Origin: a virus
Virus record (IMG/VR): IMGVR_UViG_3300013212_000061
Location: 16,025-80,024 of that record
Strand: one strand, 5' to 3'
DNA length: 64,000 nucleotides
Position numbers and translations under genes: made by a program
The notes under the pieces: model-generated
Seen by the model: only the letters and a program-made list of their open reading frames with translations
What the model was told of the DNA's origin: nothing
Databases searched by the model: none
Shown here: in pieces, positions 45,042 through 53,268 of the stretch
Layout of the letters: each line of letters opens with the position of its first letter
Numbering within the stretch: the first letter of the stretch is position 1

Positions 45042-45051
45042 GATATATAAC
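45042..45051 (+). promoter_or_regulatory. T4-like late promoter (GATATATAAC)
   Basis: Box follows the terminator directly, 36 bases before the tape measure start. Confidence 0.7.
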
Positions 45052-45087
45052 AAAGATAAAGATTTATCTTAAAAAAATCGACAATAG

Positions 45088-47580
45088 GTGACTCAAAACG
45101 TTAAACAACTTTCGCTACTAACAAGCCCTTTAAATAAAATTCAAGACGCTACCGAAGCAACTGCAGTTATTCTTAATAGAATTGCTGAAGTTATTCTTAA
45201 TGGAGCAAGTAGTAAATCAGGAGAAACCACTTCAGATGAGCTTAAAAAACAAACAACAATACTTACCGATATTCGAAGCATCTTAAGGGAGCAGAATAAA
45301 GTATTAGCAAGAGGAACTGGAGCTAAAGGCGGAGCCAGTGGTGGAATGTTTTCCCCGATGTCAGCCAAAGATACTGGATTAACTGCATTGATGATAGTTG
45401 GAGTTGCTGGAGCAATTGTTGGAGCAGCTGCATTATTTACATTAGTTCCGGTTATTTCAATAGGACAGTTGCTTACTATACTTGCAGTTGCAGGAATTTT
45501 TGCACTTATTGCACCTACGTTTGTTAGAATAGCAGAAATACTCAGTGGACAAACCGATCTTGCTGGAAATGGAAAAGTAGGAGATTTAAGTAAGCCAAAA
45601 TCTATGTTTGCACTTGCCGGTGCAACAACGCTTGCAATGGTAGGAATTGCAATATCTATAGTATTAAGTGGAGCAATTTTTACACTAATGCCAGTTATTA
45701 CAGGTGGTCAGTTTTTAACAGCATTGGCAGTTGCACTTATATTGATTCCAGCTGCGTTTGCATATTCATTAATTCTTAAAGCAACCAAAGGCCTTAAAAA
45801 AGAACAATTATTATTTGCAGCAGTTGCAATTCCATTAATAGCACTTGGTATTGTTGCAGCGGCTTATATATTCATGGCTCTTCCAGAAGGAGACAATTTA
45901 ATGGCGCCAGACCCTTTATGGACTCTTAAATCTGCTTTTGCAATTGGACTATTTGCAGTTGGTTTTTATTATATTATGAAAGCAATTAAAGGTTCTAAAC
46001 CGGAAGAAATTGCATTTGGAGCTTTTGCAATTCCATTAATTGCAATTAGTATTCTTCTAGTATCTTATATTTTTATGGCTCTTCCACAAGGAGACAATGT
46101 GATGGCACCAGACCCTCTATGGGTTCTTAAAGCTGGTTTTGCCATGCTTATTTTTGCAATTCCTTTTTATATAGTTTCAAAAGCCATTAAAGGAATGGGA
46201 ATTAAAGAGATGTTATTTATGGCATTTGCAATTCCAATAATTGCATTTGGAATTCTTGCAACCGCATGGATTTTCCAAGGACTTGCTGGAATTGCATTCC
46301 AAGCACCTGACCCTATTTGGAGTCTTAAAGCAGCGCTTACTGTTATATTATTTGGCGCTGTGATGTATCTTTCAAGTAAAACTATTGGAAAATTAAGCAT
46401 GCCTGACATGCTTAAATCCCTATTAGGAGTCGTTGTAACATCATTTGCAATACTTGCAACTGCATGGCTATTTCAACTTTTACCAAGCACATTCACTGCC
46501 CCACCCATGGATTGGACATTAGCAGCTGCTCTTTCAATTGGAGCTTTTGCAGTTGTTATCAAAGAAGTTGGTATAGCTATACAAGCATTGACTCCTGCAA
46601 CACTTCTTTTAGGAGCATTGGGTATTATAGTAATTGCAATAACTATTGTGGCAGTCGGTTGGATTCTTTCCCTATTAGAACCGGCGATGCCAGCACTTAA
46701 AGGAGTTGCAAGTGGATTTGTAGATATTGTAATGATGCCAGTACATGCTATTATTAGTGCATTTGCCCGATTTAAAGATGAAATTGGAATTGAAAATATG
46801 ATTCCTCTTGCTATTGGTGTTGCCGCTTTAGGTGGTGCATGGTTAATATTTTCTGCAGCAGTAGCAGGTGGGGATGTTGCAGGATTACTTGGTTCCGCCG
46901 CTGGAGCAATTGGAGCAATTTTTAATGGAATTGGTTCTCTTTTTGGAGGAGACCAACCATCACCTTTAGATATATTAAAAGAACTTGCAGTGCTTGGACC
47001 TCAAATACAAACACTTGCAAAACCACTGGTTGCAGTTGGAACTGGATTTGCTCTTATTAATAAATCAGCAAACGGAGTTTCTAAAGCATTTACAAGTGTT
47101 ACCAAATTTGTTGGAGATACCGATACCGATGATTTAACAGCAAATGCAAAATCATTAAGTAGCATCGCAAATTCTTATGTTAAAATTTCAAATGCAAGTA
47201 GAACATTAAATGTAAAAGCAATTGAATCTACTACAAACATGTTTAAAGCCCTTACAGATCTTGCCAAAAATAATGGACAATCTGCAATGGGAATCTTGGC
47301 CGATAAATTACTAGTTGCTGTTAAAGAACTTACCGGAGCCGCTAAAAATCTTGAAGACAGCGTTTCAAAACAAGGTGATAATACTAGTGCTGCCGCAGAT
47401 GTGTTGTCCGGAACGTTTAACAATATTAAAGAAACTGTTACTGGAGTTAAGAAAGATGTTAGTAAAATGACAGCAGATGCAAAAGGAGTCTTAGACATTC
47501 AACCACTTATTGATGCAATAACATCATTAGAAGAACGTTTCGACACATTTATTACTGTTAAAATTAAACCGGAAGAATAA
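45088..47580 (+). CDS. Probable tail tape measure protein, multi-transmembrane repeats
   Basis: 830 aa, GTG start. Helical N-terminus (1-85), then about 12 or more hydrophobic segments. Three to four units of roughly 65 residues repeat the pattern I-F-M-A-L-P-x-G-D-N-x-M-A-P-D-P-L-W-x-L-K followed by two hydrophobic helices and K-A-I-K-G. The last 200 residues are amphipathic helices. Located after tube and frameshifting chaperone genes, the classic tape-measure slot; T4 gp29 is 590 aa. Repeated hydrophobic helices suit a protein that enters the host membrane during DNA injection. Confidence 0.75.
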   Translation: MTQNVKQLSLLTSPLNKIQDATEATAVILNRIAEVILNGASSKSGETTSDELKKQTTILTDIRSILREQNKVLARGTGAKGGASGGMFSPMSAKDTGLTALMIVGVAGAIVGAAALFTLVPVISIGQLLTILAVAGIFALIAPTFVRIAEILSGQTDLAGNGKVGDLSKPKSMFALAGATTLAMVGIAISIVLSGAIFTLMPVITGGQFLTALAVALILIPAAFAYSLILKATKGLKKEQLLFAAVAIPLIALGIVAAAYIFMALPEGDNLMAPDPLWTLKSAFAIGLFAVGFYYIMKAIKGSKPEEIAFGAFAIPLIAISILLVSYIFMALPQGDNVMAPDPLWVLKAGFAMLIFAIPFYIVSKAIKGMGIKEMLFMAFAIPIIAFGILATAWIFQGLAGIAFQAPDPIWSLKAALTVILFGAVMYLSSKTIGKLSMPDMLKSLLGVVVTSFAILATAWLFQLLPSTFTAPPMDWTLAAALSIGAFAVVIKEVGIAIQALTPATLLLGALGIIVIAITIVAVGWILSLLEPAMPALKGVASGFVDIVMMPVHAIISAFARFKDEIGIENMIPLAIGVAALGGAWLIFSAAVAGGDVAGLLGSAAGAIGAIFNGIGSLFGGDQPSPLDILKELAVLGPQIQTLAKPLVAVGTGFALINKSANGVSKAFTSVTKFVGDTDTDDLTANAKSLSSIANSYVKISNASRTLNVKAIESTTNMFKALTDLAKNNGQSAMGILADKLLVAVKELTGAAKNLEDSVSKQGDNTSAAADVLSGTFNNIKETVTGVKKDVSKMTADAKGVLDIQPLIDAITSLEERFDTFITVKIKPEE

Positions 47581-47596
47581 ACAAATTCAGCGTTTT

Positions 47597-47606
47597 TTAT
47601 ATAATA
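47597..47606 (+). promoter_or_regulatory. Late-like box TTATATAATA before thioredoxin
   Basis: Weak copy lacking the initial GA, 17 bases before the ATG. Confidence 0.4.
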
Positions 47607-47622
47607 TAAAAATATAAAATCT

Positions 47623-47877
47623 ATGAAATATCTCTATTTTAGTGCACCTTGGTGCGGACCTTGTAAACAATTAGCGCCAAAAATGGAATTGGTTGCAGAA
47701 CAAATTGCTGTTGAAAAAATCTTAGTAGATTCAGATGCAGAAACAACACAAAAGTATGGAATCCGAAATATTCCAACAGTAGTATTAATTGATGAGAATG
47801 GAGTTGAACTTGAAAGATTCGTAGGAGTTAATCCAGTTGAGTTCTATCTTGAAAAATGGGAGAATCATGTTAACTAA
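47623..47877 (+). CDS. Thioredoxin-like protein
   Basis: 84 aa minimal thioredoxin with the redox motif APWCGPCKQ at residues 8-16 and the cis-Pro segment IRNIPTVVLID. Probably a reductant for the phage ribonucleotide reductase, as T4 NrdC is, although far from nrdAB. Overlaps the next gene by 11 bases. Confidence 0.92.
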   Translation: MKYLYFSAPWCGPCKQLAPKMELVAEQIAVEKILVDSDAETTQKYGIRNIPTVVLIDENGVELERFVGVNPVEFYLEKWENHVN

Positions 47878-48196
47878 AGCATCTATTGTTCAAAGATTAT
47901 TGGACGAGAAACTAATAACTACCGAAGAGGCAGTGGTCCTGTTAAAAGGAGAAGATTTTAATGGAATAAAATACGTTCCAGTTCCTTCAACATTACCATG
48001 GGTTGGTCCAGGACCTACTCAACCATATCAACCGTATACAACTCCAAGTACGCCATATAATCCAATGTACCCACATTGTGATTGGACTTATAGACCGGAA
48101 AACCAACCAATGTATGGAGGTACCTCATCTCATACTGGAACTGCAAACCCTAATTCATTTGCGCATACAACAAACGAAAACTTTTGTGCTAAATAA
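47867..48196 (+). CDS. Pro/Tyr-rich protein of unknown function
   Basis: 109 aa. Helical first 25 residues (SIVQRLLDEKLITTEEAVVLL), then a Pro/Thr/Tyr-rich stretch (PGPTQPYQPYTTPSTPYNPM) likely unstructured. ATG 47867 chosen rather than 47837, which lies deeper inside thioredoxin. Overlap suggests coupled translation. Confidence 0.6.
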   Translation: MLTKASIVQRLLDEKLITTEEAVVLLKGEDFNGIKYVPVPSTLPWVGPGPTQPYQPYTTPSTPYNPMYPHCDWTYRPENQPMYGGTSSHTGTANPNSFAHTTNENFCAK

Positions 48197-48207
48197 AAAA
48201 GCCAAGG

Positions 48208-48345
48208 TTATTTACCTTGGCCTTTATATGCTTTTTTGTATTTTTGGGCTCCTTTATTCTTAGTGCTTTTAGTTTTTGCATGAACCCCTTTTCTTTTCTT
48301 TTTTGGAGTTGCGTTAAATGCTCCTCCTGTAGTGCCTTTTGCCAT
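48208..48345 (-). CDS. 45-aa highly basic leftward microprotein
   Basis: Reads MAKGTTGGAFNATPKKKRKG with a Lys/Ser/Thr-rich remainder ending KKAYKGQGK; about a third Lys/Arg. Similar tiny K-G-V-H-x-K-x-K-S proteins recur in other phages to my knowledge, so it is probably real. Likely nucleic-acid binding. The hairpin GCCAAGGT/ACCTTGGC at its end also serves as a terminator for the rightward gene. Confidence 0.65.
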   Translation of the reverse strand: MAKGTTGGAFNATPKKKRKGVHAKTKSTKNKGAQKYKKAYKGQGK

Positions 48346-48433
48346 GATATATGGATATTTTTAGATTAGATTATTTATCTAAACTTTTCCAAAAAAACAT
48401 TGAAAAATGTTTTACCGCGTCCCATTTTTTGTT

Positions 48434-48442
48434 TATATTTAC
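48434..48442 (+). promoter_or_regulatory. Early promoter (TATATTTAC)
   Basis: Preceded by TTTTACCGCGTCCCATTTTTTG, the terminator-derived upstream half shared by this promoter family; 24 bases before the next ATG. Confidence 0.75.
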
Positions 48443-48465
48443 ACTATAATTAAAATATATAGAAT

Positions 48466-49056
48466 ATGAAGAAAATTAAACTATATGAACAATTTATAGA
48501 AGAGAGAAGCGGAGAGCTTTTTAATCCTAAGAAAAACAAACCAGTCATATTAAAACCGACTAAAGATACAGAATTAGAAAAGGAATTCTTTAATCTTATT
48601 AGTACAGCGTACTCTGAGATTGGAGGACATATCAAGGTCCAATCACCTAGTGATGTATTTAAAGACCCTGATTGGAACTATTGGGAAGGAATAGATATTC
48701 ACGGTAGTAATGATTTTGATGTTATCATGTTTGGTGAAAAAACCCGATTTGGACTTAAATTCTCAGGAGTTGGTCATGATGGAACCAAAGATGCTAAGAG
48801 AGACTATATGGATAGAAGAGGAAAGGAATTAAAACAACTTGGATATTACATAGAAGTTTCTGGTAAAATTGCAGAAATCTTAATCAATAAGTATCAAGTA
48901 CCTATTGTAACTGACCAAGAAACGGTAGAAAAGGTACTGGGTAAAAAAGTTGATTGGATTGGAAATCTAGATGGTGGAACTGGAGGAGGTTGGTATAGCC
49001 GAACTATTGGTGGAGGAGCTCATGAAAAGATAATGTTAGGTAAACCAAAGGTATAA
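48466..49056 (+). CDS. Leader-bearing protein of a widespread phage family
   Basis: 196 aa. Starts MKKIKLYEQFIEERSG: the shared leader with I-E-E as protease site. The mature part (FFNLISTAYSEIGGHIKV, DPDWNYWEGIDIHG, FGLKFSGVGHDGTKDAKRDY, ELKQLGYYIEVSG) recalls a phage family sometimes predicted to have an acetyltransferase-like fold; I cannot confirm activity. It has an early promoter, which is unusual for a virion protein, so it may act both early and after packaging. Confidence 0.6.
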   Translation: MKKIKLYEQFIEERSGELFNPKKNKPVILKPTKDTELEKEFFNLISTAYSEIGGHIKVQSPSDVFKDPDWNYWEGIDIHGSNDFDVIMFGEKTRFGLKFSGVGHDGTKDAKRDYMDRRGKELKQLGYYIEVSGKIAEILINKYQVPIVTDQETVEKVLGKKVDWIGNLDGGTGGGWYSRTIGGGAHEKIMLGKPKV

Positions 49057-49057
49057 T

Positions 49058-49573
49058 ATGAAAGCACTATTTTTACACGGTCTTGAAAGTAAACCCAAAA
49101 ACCAAAAGTCAGAGTTTTTAGCAAAGTTTGATGCCCAATGTCCCGCGATGGACTATAAAAATCCTGGTCTATTTAATGAAATCTTGACAAAGATTCAGAA
49201 TGACAGACCAGAAGTTTTAATTGGAAGTTCTATGGGAGGATGGTTTGCATATTGTCTTTCAACAATCACTGGAATACCAACAATTCTTTTTAATCCAGCA
49301 GTTCATAGTCGTTCAATAGAACCCGTTGTTCAAATTGGAAGTATGCAAGCAAATCATACTGTCATTCTCGGTAGAAAAGACGACTTAATTAACCCTGAAG
49401 AGACACTTGAATGGATTAAAAAAAATCCAGGACATTTCAAAGTCAACTTTGAAAACAATGGACATCAAACTCCAATAAACATATTTAAAAAATATGTCTT
49501 AAATTCTGGTTATCTTAACGAAATGCAAAGAATTAAAATGTTTGAGGAATTTAATAATTTAGATTTAACATAA
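49058..49573 (+). CDS. Alpha/beta hydrolase (YqiA-like esterase)
   Basis: 171 aa. LFLHGLESKPKNQKS start, nucleophile elbow GSSMGGWFA with Ser, Asp in LGRKDDLINP and His in NNGHQTPINIF complete the triad, as in the YqiA/UPF0227 esterases. The last 16 residues (MQRIKMFEEFNNLDLT) closely match the N-terminal leader of other proteins, here at the C-terminus. One base after the previous gene. Confidence 0.78.
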   Translation: MKALFLHGLESKPKNQKSEFLAKFDAQCPAMDYKNPGLFNEILTKIQNDRPEVLIGSSMGGWFAYCLSTITGIPTILFNPAVHSRSIEPVVQIGSMQANHTVILGRKDDLINPEETLEWIKKNPGHFKVNFENNGHQTPINIFKKYVLNSGYLNEMQRIKMFEEFNNLDLT

Positions 49574-49612
49574 TTTTAACACTCCAAATTTTACCATCTG
49601 GGGTTTTTTGTT

Positions 49613-49621
49613 TATATTTAC
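49613..49621 (+). promoter_or_regulatory. Early promoter block
   Basis: TATATTTAC preceded by CTCC...GGGG hairpin remnant and T6-G; ATG at 49640. Confidence 0.75.
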
Positions 49622-49639
49622 ATATCTAATTAAAACACC

Positions 49640-49777
49640 ATGGAAAAGAAAAAACTTACAAAAATAAACTTCACATTAGAGGAATGGTTTGATGCCTTAA
49701 AGGTACCGACTCCTCATCGTAATAAAAAGAAGTATTTCAAGAAAACAAAGCACAAAGGTAAATCCGAGGATTGTTAA
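49640..49777 (+). CDS. 45-aa basic microprotein
   Basis: MEKKKLTKINFTLEEWFDALK then a Lys/His-rich tail. Own early promoter, A-rich start context. Unknown role, possibly a host-takeover peptide. Confidence 0.6.
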   Translation: MEKKKLTKINFTLEEWFDALKVPTPHRNKKKYFKKTKHKGKSEDC

Positions 49778-49830
49778 TAACTTTAACAAAACTTTAACAC
49801 TCCAGATTTTCCAGATTCAAAACTATTGAT

Positions 49831-49839
49831 TATATTTAC
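49831..49839 (+). promoter_or_regulatory. Early promoter block
   Basis: TATATTTAC with the same 80-base upstream region (TTAATAACTTTAACAAAA...) as at 50291 and 54383; ATG at 49863. Confidence 0.8.
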
Positions 49840-49862
49840 ATATCTAATTAAACAAAGGAATT

Positions 49863-49988
49863 ATGATTATAGCGACCGAATTAGCAGAAAAATTAATAGC
49901 CACCGGAAAACTTATTTTTGGAGACTATTTTATTAACCTAGAAGGTGAATATTATATTACTCGTAAAAATCTTAATAAAATTAAATAG
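49863..49988 (+). CDS. 41-aa microprotein
   Basis: MIIATELAEKLIATGKLIFG followed by YFINLEGEYYITRKNLNKIK; small alpha/beta. First gene behind an early promoter. No family recognised. Confidence 0.55.
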   Translation: MIIATELAEKLIATGKLIFGDYFINLEGEYYITRKNLNKIK

Positions 49989-49990
49989 TT

Positions 49991-50089
49991 ATGAAACAAA
50001 ATGTAAAAGACAATCTCCAGTTTGCAATATTCTGTATTATTGTTGCTATAGCCACGGCTTTAGTTGTTCATTTTTCACCTACATCGTAG
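49991..50089 (+). CDS. 32-aa single-pass membrane microprotein
   Basis: MKQNVKDNLQ then a hydrophobic stretch FAIFCIIVAIATALVVHF. Two bases after the previous stop, so likely same transcript. Unknown. Confidence 0.5.
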   Translation: MKQNVKDNLQFAIFCIIVAIATALVVHFSPTS

Positions 50090-50090
50090 T

Positions 50091-50237
50091 ATGAAAAATT
50101 CTATTTTATTTGCAAGATGCAAAAACAGTATCTTGATAGCCATACTATGCATTAAACTGAGTTGGAATCCCAAACCACACGGTGCAGCCAGAGCCCTTGA
50201 TAAAAAATATAAGGCTAGTACTTCAGCAATATGTTAA
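50091..50237 (+). CDS. 48-aa hypothetical microprotein
   Basis: MKNSILFARCKNSILIAILC start with a partly hydrophobic segment, then a basic tail. Three Cys residues. Ends right at the next promoter block. Coding support is only open frame and packing. Confidence 0.45.
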   Translation: MKNSILFARCKNSILIAILCIKLSWNPKPHGAARALDKKYKASTSAIC

Positions 50238-50290
50238 TAACTTTAACAAAATTTTAACACTCTAGATTTTCACGATTCAAGCATATTGAT

Positions 50291-50299
50291 TATATTTAC
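50291..50299 (+). promoter_or_regulatory. Early promoter block
   Basis: TATATTTAC with conserved upstream region; nearly identical over about 80 bases to the copy at 49831. Confidence 0.8.
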
Positions 50300-50323
50300 A
50301 TATCTAATTAAAACAAAGAAATC

Positions 50324-50521
50324 ATGACAACAATTACAAACATTCTTAATGCAGCTAAAAGTCTTAACGCTCAAAACTTTGCAAGTTTTCTAGACAACAA
50401 CAAAATTTCATTCACAATTTTAGATTGTAACATTATGGACTACAATGATGATTATTTTAACATAATTATCGACAAGTTTGACGAAAACATTTTATTTTTT
50501 GACGGTAAATTTCAATCATAA
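50324..50521 (+). CDS. 65-aa hypothetical early protein
   Basis: Acidic alpha/beta sequence (ITNILNAAKSLNAQNFASFL ... DYNDDYFNIIIDKFDENI). Preceded by early promoter and AAACAAAGAAATCATG, a leader repeated before the next gene. Confidence 0.65.
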   Translation: MTTITNILNAAKSLNAQNFASFLDNNKISFTILDCNIMDYNDDYFNIIIDKFDENILFFDGKFQS

Positions 50522-50542
50522 TATAATTAAAACAAAGAAATC

Positions 50543-50872
50543 ATGACAGCACAAGTACAAATGGAAAGATTAAATGTTAATGATAATAGATTTAACTATT
50601 GGGTAGAAGCAGAAGAGTTTAACAAAATTAAGCAAGGATATCTACCTAGAAAAATCGAGGCTGGCGGCGCTGGAGCAATATTACAAGGTAAAGAACAGTA
50701 CTATAATGATGTAACTAGATTTTCTTTTACTCCTACATATGAATTAAAAGAAGAATATAGAGACACTATTTTTGAAGGGTTAACTCATGAATTTATATTA
50801 GAAAGTATTTTTAATGAGGATGGTATGAATAAGGGGTTTGGTAATTTAATTAACAACTTAAAACAAAACTAA
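50543..50872 (+). CDS. 109-aa hypothetical early protein
   Basis: No recognised motif. Gly/Ala-rich middle (RKIEAGGAGAILQGKEQYYN) and acidic C-terminal helices. Same AAACAAAGAAATCATG start context as the previous gene; overlaps the following ATG by one base. Confidence 0.65.
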   Translation: MTAQVQMERLNVNDNRFNYWVEAEEFNKIKQGYLPRKIEAGGAGAILQGKEQYYNDVTRFSFTPTYELKEEYRDTIFEGLTHEFILESIFNEDGMNKGFGNLINNLKQN

Positions 50873-51030
50873 TGAAAGTAATTTACATGAAACACACGTT
50901 AAACCTGATGGCTGCTGGAGGTTTAGAAATCTTAGCAGCGGTTAAAGAAATTGTAGCATCTGGAACAATAAAACAAACAGAAGTTGGAACTTATTTAGTA
51001 ATTGAAACAAAACCCGAAGAACAAATATAA
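50872..51030 (+). CDS. 52-aa hypothetical early protein
   Basis: MKVIYMKHTLNLMAAGGLEI, helix, then a beta hairpin (GTIKQTEVGTYLVIETK). Start overlaps the upstream stop. Could be a small winged-helix-like fold. Confidence 0.55.
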   Translation: MKVIYMKHTLNLMAAGGLEILAAVKEIVASGTIKQTEVGTYLVIETKPEEQI

Positions 51031-51035
51031 TTATT

Positions 51036-51254
51036 ATGGAAAAATTAACTACAGGAATCGGATTAATCTTTGCTGGGATAGCATTGTTAGTCGTGGCTGC
51101 AATCTTATTTGCATGGCCAGTACAATTATTATGGAATGGATGTTTAATTAGTGCAGTTGATGGAGTTCACCCAATTACATTTTGGCAAGCTCTTGGATTG
51201 AACTTCTTATTTTCAATCCTATTCAAAGGAACTTCAACTTCAAGTAAAAAATAA
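51036..51254 (+). CDS. Two-helix membrane protein, 72 aa
   Basis: Hydrophobic segments at about residues 7-30 and 48-63, with Trp residues at boundaries. No family recognised; next gene starts on the next base. Confidence 0.6.
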   Translation: MEKLTTGIGLIFAGIALLVVAAILFAWPVQLLWNGCLISAVDGVHPITFWQALGLNFLFSILFKGTSTSSKK

Positions 51255-51449
51255 ATGTTACACGACATTACTTTATATTTATTTTTTGGTACATCTTATT
51301 CGTTTGGGATGTACCAGCTTAATAAAATGTTGAATAATGCTAATCTATCAGTACGTTTAAAACCATACGGTACTATTGAACTTATATTACTGGCCATATT
51401 TTGGCCTTATTTTGTTTTGATATTTATTATTTCATTTTTTAAATCTTAA
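51255..51449 (+). CDS. Two-helix membrane protein, 64 aa
   Basis: Aromatic hydrophobic segments (DITLYLFFGTSYSFGMYQ and ELILLAIFWPYFVLIFIISF). Abuts neighbours closely; perhaps pairs with the preceding membrane protein. Confidence 0.55.
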   Translation: MLHDITLYLFFGTSYSFGMYQLNKMLNNANLSVRLKPYGTIELILLAIFWPYFVLIFIISFFKS

Positions 51450-51450
51450 T

Positions 51451-52227
51451 ATGCCAGAATTAGCAGAACTAAAACTTACGGCAGCCTATATTAATACAGT
51501 ATCCGAGGGACTCACCTTTAACGGGATTGAAAAGAATCCGGTACACAAAGGGCTTGATGTTACTTCACCCTACCCAGAATTTAAAATCAAGGCAAAGAGT
51601 CGAGGAAAAGAATTGTTAGTCTATTTAACTGATTCAGCAAGTTTCATTTCTATTCGAATGAATATGGGAATGGCTGGACATTTTCAAATAAGTCCAACGG
51701 GTAAAGAATCAAAGCATGCACACCTTAAGTTCTATTCAACTTGTGGAAAGACCCTAAGTTTTGTAGATGTTCGAAGATTTGGAAAGTGGAAAGTAGAAAG
51801 CGACTGGTCAGCGGACAGAGGACCAGACCCCACACAGGAATTTCAAGGATTTGTTAAAAACATAATGGATAATATTGACAAAAAAGAATTTGATAAACCA
51901 GTTCACTTGGTAATGATGAACCAGAAGTATTTTAATGGAATTGGAAACTACCTCCGAGCTGAGATTTTATATAGAGTTCCAATGGCAAATCCATTCCTTC
52001 CGGCTAGAGAGATTATTCAACAATACCCTGAAGTCCTAACCTTTTGTCGAGAATTACCAATACTTGCATATGTTATGGGAGGTGGAAGCATTAAAGACTG
52101 GAAAAACCCCTTTGGTTTGGATGCCGCACCAGAACATTTCTTTGAATGTTACTCAAATCCAACTATGGCAAATATGGTTGATGCAAACGGTCGAAGATTT
52201 TGGTACGATCAGAAATGGAACAAATAA
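51451..52227 (+). CDS. Fpg/Nei-type DNA glycosylase lacking zinc-finger cysteines
   Basis: 258 aa base-excision enzyme. MPELAEL keeps Pro2/Glu3, the catalytic N-terminus; Lys in SRGKELLVYL and the H2TH motif NQKYFNGIGNYLRAEILYRV are present. The C-terminal finger (FFECYSNPTMANMVDANGRRF) has one Cys only, so it is probably a zincless finger with Arg retained. Likely removes oxidised bases from phage DNA. Confidence 0.87.
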   Translation: MPELAELKLTAAYINTVSEGLTFNGIEKNPVHKGLDVTSPYPEFKIKAKSRGKELLVYLTDSASFISIRMNMGMAGHFQISPTGKESKHAHLKFYSTCGKTLSFVDVRRFGKWKVESDWSADRGPDPTQEFQGFVKNIMDNIDKKEFDKPVHLVMMNQKYFNGIGNYLRAEILYRVPMANPFLPAREIIQQYPEVLTFCRELPILAYVMGGGSIKDWKNPFGLDAAPEHFFECYSNPTMANMVDANGRRFWYDQKWNK

Positions 52228-52239
52228 AATATAATTAAA

Positions 52240-52719
52240 ATGACTGGAAAAATTGCAATTGTCGGAGCTGCGGCTACCGGTAAAGATTACTTAAGAAAAC
52301 GAATGATGGATAGGGGATTTGAATATGGAGTTTCATGTACAACCCGTCTACCTAGAGAGGGAGAGGTTCATGGAAAGGACTATTATTATATAACAGTTGA
52401 GGAATTCGACACTAAAATAGAAAGTGGAGAATTTGCAGAATGGCAAGAATTTAATGGTTGGAAATATGGTTTGACCAAAGATGAATTTGAGAGATGTGAC
52501 GTAATGATTCTAAACGCAGAGGCTGTCACCTTACTTGAACAGGATTATAGAGACCGTGTCTTTGTTATATACTTAGACATCCCAGAATCAATTCGCAGAG
52601 AGCGTCTAGGTGTTCGTGATGATAAAAATGATTCAACTGACAGAAGAATCAATGCAGATAATGAACAATTTAGAAACTTTTTTGATTTTGATTGTAAAAT
52701 AACTAACGAAAACTTTTGA
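52240..52719 (+). CDS. Guanylate kinase-like enzyme
   Basis: 159 aa. P-loop IVGAAATGKDYL, GMP-binding CTTRLPREGEVHGKDYYYIT, GEFAEWQEFNGWKYGLT, and lid region with RRERLGVRDD. Shorter than bacterial Gmk (about 200) but with all main motifs. Supplies GDP/dGDP; T4's nucleotide kinase is a different fold. Confidence 0.85.
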   Translation: MTGKIAIVGAAATGKDYLRKRMMDRGFEYGVSCTTRLPREGEVHGKDYYYITVEEFDTKIESGEFAEWQEFNGWKYGLTKDEFERCDVMILNAEAVTLLEQDYRDRVFVIYLDIPESIRRERLGVRDDKNDSTDRRINADNEQFRNFFDFDCKITNENF

Positions 52720-52720
52720 T

Positions 52721-52730
52721 AATATATAAT
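52721..52730 (+). promoter_or_regulatory. Late-like promoter (AATATATAAT)
   Basis: Box 18 bases before the next ATG; first base differs from the GATATATAAT consensus. Confidence 0.55.
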
Positions 52731-52747
52731 ACCTAAAACAATTTAAA

Positions 52748-53266
52748 ATGGCGAAAGCAAAACAAAAATCTACAGCAGAATTAAAAGACCTACGCGCTCA
52801 ATTAGAAATTGAAGTTAACGAGGCACAAAAAGACCTAGCAGAAAAGAAATATTCTGTAAATCTTGAAAGTATTCAAAATATTAACTCTATCTTAAAGCAA
52901 ATCGACAAAAATTATGAGTGGAGCATCAAAAATGCTGCTTTTGTAATTAACCTTTATGATGCCCTAGCAGACCAAAAGAAACAATTCCAAATTGCAGACA
53001 AGGGAGAATCTACAGTTCAACTTAATGGAGTTCAATTAAATCAATTGTACACTATCATCACAAACATTACCGGTACTGGTATTGATGGTGCTAAAATCTT
53101 TACTAGATTACTAACAAATGTAGGAGCTCAAATTTCAGCAGCCCTAACTGAAATGGCTGAAGCTAATAAAGTAATCCAAGAAAAACATGTTGCTCTAGCA
53201 GAACTTGATGGTGCTATTGATGAAGCAGAAAAACCTGAGGTTGCAGTAGAAGAAATCACACAATAA
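52748..53266 (+). CDS. Helical protein of unknown function
   Basis: 172 aa: charged coiled coil (1-45 and 135-160) around a less charged core (WSIKNAAFVINLYDALADQ). No family recognised. Possibly a virion protein because of the late-type box. Confidence 0.6.
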   Translation: MAKAKQKSTAELKDLRAQLEIEVNEAQKDLAEKKYSVNLESIQNINSILKQIDKNYEWSIKNAAFVINLYDALADQKKQFQIADKGESTVQLNGVQLNQLYTIITNITGTGIDGAKIFTRLLTNVGAQISAALTEMAEANKVIQEKHVALAELDGAIDEAEKPEVAVEEITQ

Positions 53267-53268
53267 TT

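Noticed and set aside
45141-47498. Antisense ORFs in the tape measure gene
   Set aside because: Arise from the hydrophobic codon composition of the sense gene; no start context or family similarity.
48208-48345. Nuclear-localisation-like PKKKRK in the basic microprotein
   Set aside because: A short Lys/Arg run in a highly basic bacteriophage protein; no reason to infer a eukaryotic function.
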